Below, one piece after another: positions 10,690-20,479 of a stretch of 64,000 bases of DNA (its first letter is position 1; every line of letters begins with the position of its first letter). The DNA is taken from positions 545,501-609,500 of the forward strand of contig JBAIAC010000225.1 of NCBI GenBank assembly GCA_037349315.1. The letters are read 5' to 3'. A program made the position numbers and the translations under genes. The stretch comes from Chelydra serpentina. Its lineage: Eukaryota > Chordata > Testudines > Chelydridae. Below the pieces are notes generated by a model that was given only the letters and a program-made list of their open reading frames with translations, ran no database searches and was not told the origin of the DNA.

Positions 10690-11330
10690 CATTTCACTAG
10701 GGTGTGCACCCAGGGAGCCCTGCCCTAGCCCCGCCCCCATCCACTCCCTCCCACATCCAGCCCCCCCAAAAACCCCCAACCCCCGTGCTCCTTGTCCCCT
10801 GACAGCTCCCTCCTGGGACCGTGCCCCTAACTGCCCCCCAGGACCCCACCCGCTATCTAAGCCTCCCTGCTCCTTGTCCCCTGACTGCCCCCTCCTGAGA
10901 ACCCCCACTGTAACTGCCTCCCTAGAACCCTACCCCCTACCTGTCCCCTGACTGCCCCGACCCCTCTCCACAACCCCGCCCCTGACAGCCCCCCCCGAAC
11001 CCTTGACCCATCCAACCCCCCTGCTCCTTGTTCCCTGACCGCCCCCTCCAGAGATCCCCCGCCCCCTAATCACCCCCCGGGACCCCTCCAACTATCCTGT
11101 CCCATGACTGCCCTGGCCCCTAGCCACACCCCCACCCCTGACAGCCCCCCTGGGACTCCCACACCCTATCCAGCCCCCCCCATTCCATGTCCCCTGACTG
11201 CCCGTCCCCTGACTGCTCCCTCTGTAGGGCTGTTTTAACCCCTCCCGGGCAGGAGCAGGTAACCACCCCGCTACACCCACCCATGTCCCTTTTCCCATCT
11301 CTCTCTGCTCCCCACCTCCTGGCAGCTCTG
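10690..11330. repeat. C-rich degenerate repeat
   Basis: The plus strand is a run of phrases such as tgtcccctgactgcccc, ccccctcc and gaccccacccg at irregular spacing. This pyrimidine-rich low-complexity pattern is similar to those at 42490-42960 and 46690-47330. Minus-strand frames through it are artefacts of composition. Confidence 0.6.
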
Positions 11331-11390
11331 TCTAGTGGCTGCTCCCACCCACACATTCAAAGTGGCAGAGGAAGTTCCCCCTCCTGGGGT

Positions 11391-11585
11391 GGGAAGGTTG
11401 CCTAGTGGTTAAGGCACAGGGTTCAGGTGTTCTGGGTTTGAGTCTCTGCTCTGCCACAGACTCCCTGCTTAGCCTTGGGAAAGTCCCTTCACCTCTGTGT
11501 GCCCTAGATCCCACCTGCCAAATGGGGCCAATCCTGACCCTGCCTCCTAGGCTAAATCCATTCATGGCTGTGCGGTGGTGGGGGA
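11391..11585 (+). mobile_element. Old tRNA-derived SINE of MIR/CORE type
   Basis: The segment contains tagtggttaaggcacagggt, gggtttgagtctctgctctg, gccttgggaaagtcccttca and gccaaatggggccaat. These follow the order of mammalian MIR and other CORE-SINEs: tRNA-like head, then the conserved core. Divergence is high and edges are approximate. Confidence 0.55.
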
Positions 11586-11754
11586 AATGGGGATACCAGC
11601 TCCACACAGAGTGGGGTCAGGGCTTCAGCCCTGCAGCTTCTGCCACTAGGGTGGGTGGGGCTCCCGAGCTGGGGACTTCAGCCCCATATCTTCTGCCAGG
11701 GTCCGGGGCCTCTCCTCTCTGCCCCAGGGTGGCTCCTCTTCCCCCTCCCCCCCG

Positions 11755-12290
11755 TAGTGCAGCTCCTGCCGGGGTCTGGGCTTCTCCTCCCCCACACCCC
11801 CCGGCTCCTGCCGGACCCCGGCTTCTCCTCCCCCGCCCCAGCTCGGCTCTTCTCCCCGCCCCCAGTGCAGCTCCTGCCGGGGTCTGGGCTTCTCCTCCCC
11901 CACTCCCCCCGGCTCCTGCCGGACCCCGGCTTCTCCTCCCCCGCCCCAGCTCGGCTCTTCTCCCCCGCCCCCAGTGCAGCTCCTGCCGGGGTCTGGGCTT
12001 CTCCTCCCCCACTCCCCCCGGCTCCTGCCGGACCCCGGCTTCTCCTCCCCCGCCCCAGCTCGGCTCTTCTCCCCGCTCCACAGTGCAGCTCCTGCCGTGG
12101 TCTGGGCTTCTCCTCCCCCACTCCCCCTGGCTCCTGCCGGACCCCGGCTTCTCCTCCCCTGCCCCAGCTCGGCTCTTCTCCCCCGCCCCCAGTGCAGCTC
12201 CTGCCGTGGTCTGGGGCTTCTCCACCTTCCCCGCTTCCCCACCCAGCATGGCTCCTGCCGGGGTCCGAGGCTTCTCCTCCCCCTAATCCC
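11755..12290. repeat. 108-bp GC-rich tandem repeat
   Basis: The phrase gcagctcctgccg recurs at about 11760, 11868, 11976, 12084 and 12192, so the unit is close to 108 bp, with about five copies. Because 108 is divisible by three, frames stay open on both strands (up to 293 codons), but the peptides are purely repetitive and lack any start or splice support. Confidence 0.8.
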
Positions 12291-12848
12291 CCACTGCACC
12301 CAGCCCCAGCCTAGCTGGGCTCCCTTGGGTCACCGGCTGCCTGCTGTGGCCGGAGCGGAGCCTGGCTGGCCGGGAGCAGCCATACTCGCGGACGCCATGG
12401 CCATCAGCCCAAGAGGTGGGGGCGGCCCTAGGTGAGCAGGGGCCGGCTGTGCTCCCACCCGCACCTCACCCTAAGGGTGTTTTCGTGTGTGTGTGAGACT
12501 CACTCGGCCCCTGCCGGAGCAGGGAGGCAGGACGCAGCTGATCTGAGCCTGCCCGGCAAACAGCTGATCGCAGCTGCGTGCAGGCTTCCCCTAGGACACA
12601 GCCCCCGGGGAGGGGGGAGGAGCAGCCTTCCGAGCCGCAGCTCACTAGGGTGTGCCCGGGCACACCCGCACACCCCGTGCGCACGCCTCTGTCGCCAAGA
12701 AACCGAGGGCAGGAAACAGCAGCTTTCTCCGGCACGCTTCTCAGCTCATTTCCCCACCCGCTGTCCTGCCGGGGTTGGGGTGATCCCAGTGGGAAAAAGG
12801 GGAGCACCTCGCTGGGCAGCTAAGGGAGCTGGGAAAAGTAAAACTTCA

Positions 12849-12921
12849 TCTTTCTGCCTGGCTTCAAACCAGGGGCCTTTTGCATGTCAGGCAAATGTGA
12901 TAACCAGGAAACTAGAGAAAC
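12849..12921 (-). pseudogene. tRNA-Val pseudogene, anticodon GAC
   Basis: The minus strand reads GTTTCTCTAGTTTCCTGGTTATCAC, then TTTGC-CTGACAT-GCAAA and GGTTTGAAGCC, clearly a Val tRNA frame of 73 nt with GAC. The D-arm is altered and the last acceptor pair is G-G. It lies immediately before the first 57-bp array. Confidence 0.65.
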
Positions 12922-12945
12922 TCTGCAACAGGGATCTGCCCCTCC

Positions 12946-14190
12946 CCTCAGACAGCAACAGTGACACCGGGTGGCCACGTGGGGTAATGCACACAGCGTC
13001 TCTCTCAGAGAGCAACAGTGACACCGGGTGGCCACGTGGGGTAATGCACACAGCATCTCTCAGAGAGCGACAGTGACACCGGGTGGCCACGTGGGGTAAT
13101 GCACACAGCGTCTCTCTCAGAGAGCAACAGTGGCACCAGGTGGCCACGTGGGGTAATGCACACAGCATCTCTCTCAGAGAGCAACAGTGACACCGGGTGG
13201 CCACGTGGGGTAATGCACACAGCGTCTCTCTCGGAGAGCAACAGTGACACCGGGTGGCCACGTGGGGTAACGCACACAGCGTCTCTCTCAGAGAGCAACA
13301 GTGACACTGGGTGGCCACGTGGGGTAACACACACAGCATCTCTCTCAGAGAGCAACAGTGACACCGGGTGGCCACGTGGGGTAATGCACACAGCATCTCT
13401 CTCAGAGAGCAACAGTGACACTGGGTGGCCACGTGGGGTAACACACACAGCATCTCTCTCAGAGAGCAACAGTGACACCGGGTGGCCACGTGGGGTAATG
13501 CACACAGCATCTCTCTCAGAGAGCAACAGTGACACCGGGTGGCCACGTGGGGTAATGCACACAGCGTCTCTCTCAGAGAGCAACAGTGACACCGGGTGGC
13601 CAGGTGGGGTAACGCACACAGCGTCTCTCTCAGACAGCAACAGTGACACCGGGTGGCCACGTGGGGTAATGCACACAGCGTCTCTCAGAGAGCAACAGTG
13701 ACACTGAGTGGCCACGTGGGGTAATGCACACATCTCTCTCAGAGAGCGACAGTGACACCGGGTGGCCACGTGGGGTAATGCACACAGCGTCTCTCTCAGA
13801 GAGCAACAGTGACACTGGGTGGCCAGGTGGGGTAACGCACACAGCGCCTCTCTCAGAGAGCAACAGTGACACTGGGTGGCCACGTGGGGTAACGCACACA
13901 GCGTCTCTCTCAGAGAGCAACAGTGACACCGAGTGGCCACGTGGGGTAATGCACACAGCGTCTCTCTCAGAGAGCAACAGTGACACCGTGTGGCCACGTG
14001 GGGTAATGCACACAGCGTCTCTCTCAGAGAGCAACAGTGACACCGAGTGGCCACGTGGGGTAATGCACACAGCATCTCTCTCAGAGAGCAACAGTGACAC
14101 CGGGTGGCCACGTGGGGTAACACACATACAGCGTCTCTCTCAGAGAGCAACAGTGACACCGGGTGGCCACATGGGGTAATGCACACAGCA
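12946..14190. repeat. 57-bp minisatellite array 1, E-box in each unit
   Basis: About 22 head-to-tail copies of a 57-bp unit containing CAGTGACACCGGGTGGCCAC, CCACGTGG, GTAATGCACACAGC and CTCTCTCAGAGAG. Substitutions are mainly C/T and G/A at the same few positions (ACCGGG/ACTGGG, GCATC/GCGTC, AATGC/AACGC). Two units are shortened. As 57 is 19 codons, several frames are open on both strands, which explains the long open frames here. The same unit forms array 2 at 60283 and lone copies at 26271, 38945 and 58610. Confidence 0.95.
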
Positions 14191-14204
14191 TCTCAGAGTG
14201 TATA

Positions 14205-14445
14205 GCTCACCACTCATTCCGGGTGGCGAAGCTGGAGAAAGTGGTGTCAGCCCTTCGATGGGTCAGCTGGTAGAGCAATGGTCTGGAGCCAGCGCTCAGG
14301 AAGTCAACCTTACGTCGCCCTTGTTACTCCAGCTTGAAGGAGAGCTTCTTTCCTTCCCCTTGCTGAGAAAGAGCAAGAGTAGAAGAAAAGCTCACACGGG
14401 CAAACTGGGCACACCAGCCCACGCTGCTTTTCCCTGCTGGGGAGT
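14205..14445 (+). repeat. Conserved flank of the 57-bp repeats with a tRNA-like relic
   Basis: Next to the array lies ggtcagctggtagagcaa, followed by a tail ending ttgctgagaaagagcaagag. The first part resembles the D-arm and box A of a tRNA, but no anticodon arm or box B follows. The same block borders the 57-bp unit at 26345-26580 and 62400-62630, and in reverse at 38760-38930 and 58430-58600. It therefore forms one ancestral module with the minisatellite. Confidence 0.6.
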
Positions 14446-14522
14446 GTGAAATAAGGGACTCGTGGCAGGTAAAGCCACTGCTGCCCTTCCACCAAACAAG
14501 CCCCCCCTGCGCCCAAATACCA

Positions 14523-14595
14523 GGCTGAAACCTGGAGGTGAACTAAGGATCTCTCAATCATCAGTCTAATGCTCGCCTGACTGAGCTACTTCAGC
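14523..14595 (-). tRNA. tRNA-Phe body with anticodon GAT
   Basis: The minus strand reads GCTGAAGTAGCTCAGTCAGG, anticodon stem TTAGA, loop CTGATGA, and ends TTTCAGCC. The acceptor GCTGAAG/TTTCAGC pairs at all seven positions. The frame is tRNA-Phe, but the anticodon is GAT (Ile) where Phe has GAA. The T-arm has one mismatch and its loop is TTCACCT, so box B is weakened. Likely pseudogene. Confidence 0.55.
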
Positions 14596-14917
14596 ACCTA
14601 CAAGGGACCTCTTTAGGCTGCTGCTTCTCTGTCTGGGATGTTTCTGTCAGTCCTGGCACACAAGAAGGACGTCATTGCGAGAGGCCCAGGAGGGCCAGAT
14701 GAATTCTTGCCGGCCTCACTCAGCCCTGTGAAGCATTACCCTGGACTCAGCTCTCCATTGGTCTGTCTGCTTTGGGGCAGGGACCATAACACGTCCTGCT
14801 GCATTCGTTATTTCAAAGGGTGGTTTAGGATTTTCAGTCTCAGACTGAAGTAGATGACCCGACAAACACAGTGTCCGTCTTGTCTAAAGAAGTGGCTTGG
14901 AGAGACTTTCCCCATGT

Positions 14918-14990
14918 GACCGTGTGGCCTAATGGATCAGGTGTCTGACTTCGGATCAGAAGATTGAGGGTTCGAGTCCCCTTGTGCTTG
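14918..14990 (+). tRNA. tRNA-Arg(TCG), second copy
   Basis: A 73-nt gene with perfect anticodon arm TCTGA-CTTCGGA-TCAGA and consensus T-loop TTCGAGT. The 3' end reads TGTGCTT against 5' GACCGTG, giving a C-C mismatch and several wobbles in the acceptor. Box A and box B are intact. The flanks (gactttccccatgt upstream, LTR downstream) match the copies at 5178 and 29860. Confidence 0.7.
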
Positions 14991-15263
14991 TGCAGTTTTC
15001 TCTTTGTGCGGAAAGTCCTGCTCCCTTCAGGGCTGGAGCCTCTTCTTGGCGGCTCAGGCCAATGCTCTGGGTTCAGCTAGAGCCCTGGGAAGGAGGTTGT
15101 CAGGGGTCGCTCTGAACTCTAGTGTACAGATGTGGGGACCTGCATGAAACACCCCCTAAGCTTATTTTTACCAGTTTAGGATAAAAACGTCCCCAAGGCA
15201 CGTTTTTGTCCTTGAACGGTACGCTGCCACCACCAAGTGATTTAAACAAACATTCAGGGTGGG

Positions 15264-15970
15264 TGTAACGAAGTGGGACTGTTCCTAATGTTTCCTCTGA
15301 ATACTGAGTGGGTGCCTCAGTTTCCCCTATGCCTCAGTTTCCCCTTTATCTTTCTTAAGTCTCTAGGTGGTGGGATAAGGGGTGTGATTGTTGCAAAGCC
15401 CTAGAGGGCCAGTGTGATGACAGAGAATGGCCGATACCCTGTCTCCTGGCAACTGCTGGCCTGGGCCCCTTCCCTGCAAAGGTGCTGGCTGAAGGGGTTG
15501 GGGAACAAAGGGATCAGGTGATCTCCTGGCCCAGGAAGGAGACAAAGGCAGAGGTGGGGCTGGAGAGTTTGGAGCTGGCTGGGCAGATGGTGGGAGGTCC
15601 AGATGGGCTCTGGCCTCCCCACCCCCCAAGATGGACCTGACTGAGGAATCCTGTTGTCTGTACCTACAAGCTCTGGTTTAGACCCTGTTCCTGTTGTGTA
15701 ATAAACCTTCTGTTTCACTGGCTGGCTGAGAGTCACGTCTGACGGTGGAGTTGGGGGCAGGGCCCTCTGGCTTCCCCAGTAGCCTCACCCGGGCGGACTC
15801 GCTGCGGTGAAGAAGGGGATGCTGAACGCTCCGGGTCAGACCCAGGAAGGGGGAAGCTGGGGAAGCTTCTTGCCCTGGAGACAGTCGGCTCAGCGAGGAG
15901 GCTCCTCCGGAGTCCTGACTGGCTTCGTAGGGAGCAGTTCCAGAGAATCGCCCAACAGGGGCATCGACAG
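15264..15970 (+). mobile_element. Older LTR plus leader-like sequence, uninterrupted copy
   Basis: It starts TGTAACGAAGTGGGACTG and carries repeated tgcctcagtttcccc, AATAAA near 15701 and the ctggctggctgagagtcacg block. This copy has the empty site (gagtgggtgcctcag) used by the younger LTR in the copy at 5531. Sequence from about 15810 to 15970 is shared by all three cassettes and may be element leader. Confidence 0.7.
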
Positions 15971-15984
15971 AGCAGTGACTGGGG

Positions 15985-16060
15985 AGCCCAGCCCCTCACA
16001 GCCCCTCCCCCTCACACTGACACCCCCATGGACCCTCCCCCTCACAGCCCCTCCCCCTCA
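15985..16060. repeat. Contracted 45-bp minisatellite
   Basis: Only about 1.5 units of the array seen at 6765-7200 remain here, at the same position in the duplicated cassette. Confidence 0.6.
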
Positions 16061-16457
16061 GGCAGCCAGTTTCATCCAGGGATTTCCCAGCCCAGGCCCC
16101 CGAGTCTCCTCTGCCCGTATCTACCAGTGACACTGCGCGTGGGCGGCGGCTACAAGGGGCTCGGGGAGGCTGAGCCTCCCCAAACGGGGCAAGAAATGCT
16201 GGTGGGACGCACCCCCCTTGGAGGGGGCTGGGCCGCTGCCTTGGGGCAGACCCTCCCGAGGAGTGGGGCAGCCACCGGCACTCAGACCTCACGCACAGGC
16301 CTGGCTCTCGCCTTCAGCCCAGGCAGCCAGAGGGGCCGGGGAGCTCCCTGGCAGTCCCACACCTCAGCCACCTCTTGCCTCATGGCCTCGGCTCCTGGCG
16401 CTCTGCTGGTCGCCCCCTCGCTTGGAGGCCCAGAGCAAAAAGAAACAAGCACCTGCC

Positions 16458-16529
16458 TAGCAGAGGATGGTTTCGATCCACCGACTTCTGGATTATGGGC
16501 CCAGCACGCTGCCGCTGCGCCACTCTGCT
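16458..16529 (-). tRNA. tRNA-Met initiator, minus strand
   Basis: The 72-nt sequence on the minus strand reads AGCAGAGTGGCGCAGCGGCA, CTGGG-CCCATAA-TCCAG and GGATCGAAACC, ending CTCTGCTA. All stems pair, with one G-T in the anticodon stem. It differs from the intact copy at 59932 at only a few bases. It is probably transcribable. The paralogue at 7729 is worse. Confidence 0.8.
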
Positions 16530-17145
16530 GGGTCTCTGCCTCCAGCACCCAGCACCCAGCCTCCAGCATCCACACTAGCGCCTTGCGAGCGCTGGCGCTG
16601 GCCAGCAGAGATCTCAGCCACAATGCCCCAGATGGGCAAACGCTGTGGGCTCCTGAAGCCTCTGCCCCCCTATGGATGTGGGATTTTTTTCTTCCCTTGC
16701 TCTTTCTCAGCAAGGGGAAGGAAAGAAGCTCTCCTTCAAGCTGGAGTCACAAGGGCGAGGTAAGGATGACTTCCTGGGAGCCGGCTCCAGTTCTTTGCTC
16801 TACCAGCCGACCCACCTGGGCTTACATCCCACGACCTAGTGGATGTAAGCCCCAGGCAGTTTTTGCCTCAGTGTAGCTTGTTGGGATCAAACCTCTCCCC
16901 CACCTGGAGCTGATGAACATTCCTGGCTGGAGGGACACACACTCCTACGACTCAAAAGGAAAAGAGTTGATAGAAAAAAATCACAGGACTGACCCCAAAG
17001 AAGGGTGAGCTGCAAAAGGCAGAAGCAGGCAACTCATCTATGGGAGCTGAGAGACCACGGTGAACATGGTGCAAAGGTCGCTATGTGGGAATTCACAATT
17101 GTGATTTTAAAAACAAACAATCTTTGGCCAGCCGGAATCGAGGCA

Positions 17146-17151
17146 TTTATT
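17146..17151 (-). terminator. Polyadenylation signal AATAAA
   Basis: Minus-strand AATAAA lies about 10 bases after the zinc-finger stop codon at 17161. It is the closest signal for the minus-strand zinc-finger locus, though such a short 3' UTR is unusual. Confidence 0.4.
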
Positions 17152-17160
17152 ACACTTCTC

Positions 17161-17709
17161 TCATACGTGGATTTTCTGATGTCTAATAAGGCTTGAGCGA
17201 TAACTGAAGCGTTTCCCGCACTCAGCGCATGTGTAGGGCGTCGCTCCTGTGTGGAGTCTCTGATATGTGATCAGGGCAGAGCTCTGCTTAAAACTCTTCC
17301 CACACTCAGAGCACAGGTAGGGCGTCTCTCCGGTGTGGATTCTACGATGTGTGATGAGGACTGAGTTATAACTGAAGCTTTTCCCACACTCAGAGCACGT
17401 GTAGGGTTTGTCACCCGTGTGGAGTCTCTGATGTCTGATAAGGTGTGAGCTCCAATAGAAGCGTTTCTCACACTCACTACACGTGTAGCGTCTCTTCCGA
17501 GTTGATTCTCTCGTGTGTAATAAGGTCTGAGAGGCTACTGACGTTTTCCTCTGGCCTCTGCTGAGTCTCACAGGCTTTTGCTTTTTCTGGGAGTGCACAA
17601 CGCCCAGAAACATTCCCATTGGATATTCCTGATAACGTTCCATGTGGTTCTACTTGCTCAGCATTTTCCTGCTGGGGTGAATCCTCATTCTCACTCCCCA
17701 TCCCAACAC
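17161..17709 (-). pseudogene. KRAB zinc-finger locus, last exon with four C2H2 fingers, frameshifted
   Basis: The exon starts after a consensus acceptor (cccatcag) at 17710 and ends at TGA at 17161. The acidic spacer runs in the frame set by the linker exon to a stop at 17477. The fingers are in another frame, so a frameshift lies just before the first finger, near 17485-17495. Four fingers follow, each with the CSECxK-type knuckle and TG(D/E/A)xPY linkers. Finger 3 has TYQRLH, so its first zinc-binding His is Tyr. Four fingers is fewer than usual for this family. DNA-binding repressors are the known role, but this copy is not expected to make the fused protein. Confidence 0.85.
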
Positions 17710-18105
17710 CTGATGGGAGACAGAGAATCCAGACACAGGTCACTCCCTGCACCAGAGAGAAAAGCAATCTCACAGAGAGGAATGGAAAAAGGTGTGAACA
17801 AACCAAAATATGTGCGGGAGAGACCAAACCTATCAGGAGCTGATTTTCCCCAAACCCTTCCCCAGAGGAGAGAGAGGAAGGGATCAATTTTGGGTGTGCA
17901 TCTCACCAGAACTCTCAGGGGAAAGCGAGATTGGCGAGGGATCTGCTGCCAGCTGTCAGTGAGGATAGGTGGGAAGCCATGAGTGACATCTGCAGGGAAC
18001 AATCCTGAACTTGGAAAGCTCACAACTTGGAGAGTCTTTGTAGGGCATCCCAAATGTTTCCTGTATTCACGGACAGTTTTTTAGTTGGTTTACCCAATTC
18101 CTCAC

Positions 18106-18219
18106 CTGTGCAGGCAGCTCTCAGGAGCACTTCTTTCTCAGAGCCCTGGAGGTCTGGGACCCACGGCTCTTCCCCTCATTCCAGCTGCGAGATCACATCA
18201 GGTTTGGAAACTGGAAACC
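18106..18219 (-). pseudogene. KRAB linker exon with premature stop
   Basis: A 114-bp exon is bounded by an acceptor (gagcag) and donor (gtgagg) in the correct phase after the KRAB-A exon. It encodes FPVSKPDVISQLE, stop, [16 protein letters not shown], the standard exon between the KRAB-A box and the fingers. The stop is TGA where related genes have an Arg or Trp codon; a CpG C-to-T change from CGA would explain it. Confidence 0.8.
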
Positions 18220-18299
18220 CTGCTCAAGGCAAAGAAAACAAGGGAGGTCAGTGGAATTTGTGGGATACTTGTCACAAGGAATATTCCATGGTTTTAACC

Positions 18300-19830
18300 C
18301 CTGCTCATTTTTAAGTAGTAATATCCAAAGGCCATCTTCCTTGCCTTAAAGTGGCAGAAGAGTCATTATTATAAATCATATTCATCACCTTTTTGCCTAT
18401 GGACCAGCTAAGAAGTGGGTCCCCATTGTGCTAGGCAAGGTACAAACCCAGAATAGTAGAAGGCCCATGCCCTGAAGAATTTACAATCTAAATAGACAAG
18501 ACAGACACAGAATGGGGGAAGAGGTAGAACCCACCGGCAGAGTGAAGTATGTGAAGGCAGAGTGACAGAACTGATGAACATAGGAACATATCTTGAAACT
18601 ATTGTATTTAATGTTATGACTAGGGCCAGTGTTTTCCGGAAACTGCCGCTTTTACTGCATTTTTTTCTGGAATTACACCCCCACCGATTTCTGCCTGGGG
18701 ACACCTGACTCACAGGGCAGAGGCTGGGGACTGGCTGCGGTTGAGACTTGCTGCTAATTTCTTCCCTCCTCATGCAAGTCTGGGTTCAGCAAAACCACTG
18801 TGCAGCTTCCCCTGGGCAGGTAGGGGAACCCTGCCCAGGGGAACCTTGAAAGGGGGACGCCAGGCTCCCACCTCATGCTGCAGAGCAGACGGCGCTCGCA
18901 GCTGCTCTCGGCTGCGTCCACAGCCCCTCTCCCCTGCTCATCTCCCCTGCGCACAGCGGGTTCATTCCCCGTTCCCCCAGCACACAGCCGGCTCTAGGCT
19001 CTCAATGCCCAGTGTGTGGGCCCCACCTCCCCCACACGGCTGGCTCCTGTCCCCTCCCCCCAATGCACTTTCAGGCTGTAAAGGATTATATATTGCTCAT
19101 GTTTGTCAATTACTCTGTTTTCATTGCCAGCAAACACTGGCCCTAGTTCTGACTGTTATCTGTATCTTTGAGCCAGCCCTTGAGAGCATGAATACTCCAC
19201 AGACTATGATGCTGAGATGGGCCAGATGACACCGGGCAGGGCTGAGGGATGGGTTTCCTGTGCAATCTGGTGTCACTAAGGGGTGATGAATGCCAGATCT
19301 CAAGACTGGTTATGCAGATCTCCAGCTTTTGAAGCTTTGCCCCACGCAGAAAGGGCCAGTGACTGATTTCACCTCTTTCAGGAGACTGAAGACAGACTTT
19401 TTGGGGAGAAACAGCGGAGTTTGAATTGACTTAGAGGGGTCTTTTGGGGCTACAAACTGACATGACCTGTAATCTAAAAGAGGGAAGGTTTTAAGGAAGG
19501 TTTTAATACACTTTGGAACTGATCAGGGATTCCCAAGCGGACTGATGAGGGGATGATGGTAAATACGCATTTAGATGCTTTTCTTGTTTTGTATCTTTTC
19601 CCCATAAGGCCCACGGACACTGTCATGGATCCACAGGATCTGTGCAATGCCTTGTCTTTTAACCCGTCCTTGGGAGGTGCCCCTTGAGTGCACTAGACCC
19701 CCAAGGGGTCCCACTCTTTCACAAGGATAGGCCTTAGACGGAGTCTCTGGCTTCAACACCCAAGACTGAGCCACTGGCTTCAACACTCCTATTTCAACCT
19801 GTGAGCAATGCCAGCAGGTCCAGCCGAGCG
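18300..19830. other. Intronic and intergenic sequence, one possible old repeat
   Basis: The stretch 18400-18540 (cattgtgctaggcaaggtac, then acaatctaaatagacaagac) resembles an old dispersed repeat of amniotes, but I cannot name it with confidence. The remainder lies inside the intron between linker and KRAB-A exons of the minus-strand locus and shows no exon or tRNA. Confidence 0.35.
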
Positions 19831-19934
19831 ACACTCCTGTTCAGAGACTGTTCCTCATTCCATGCACCTCAGCAAGTTTGCGCTGTGATACTGGGCAGAC
19901 TGTTAAACCACAGCAGCGTTTATTAGTCAACCTA

Positions 19935-20303
<369 letters not shown>

Positions 20304-20479
20304 TCACAGCCCCACCGTTCCTGGGGGAGAGGAGCCCATCAAAGGGAAGCTCTGGGTAGCTCACAGTCAGGAGTCCCATCCCCACCCCACTCAGAGCATC
20401 CAGAAAACACCAGGGGGAGGGGACGAAGAGAGAGCCCCTTGTCTCTCCCAGCAGATCCATCACACTCCTACTCGTGTGA

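Noticed and set aside
11405..12314. Proline-rich 293- and 219-codon frames
   Set aside because: Both come from the 108-bp repeat, whose length is divisible by three; overlapping frames are open on the opposite strand as well.
12946..14190. CRISPR array
   Set aside because: Direct repeats are contiguous without unique spacers, no cas genes exist and the DNA is clearly vertebrate.
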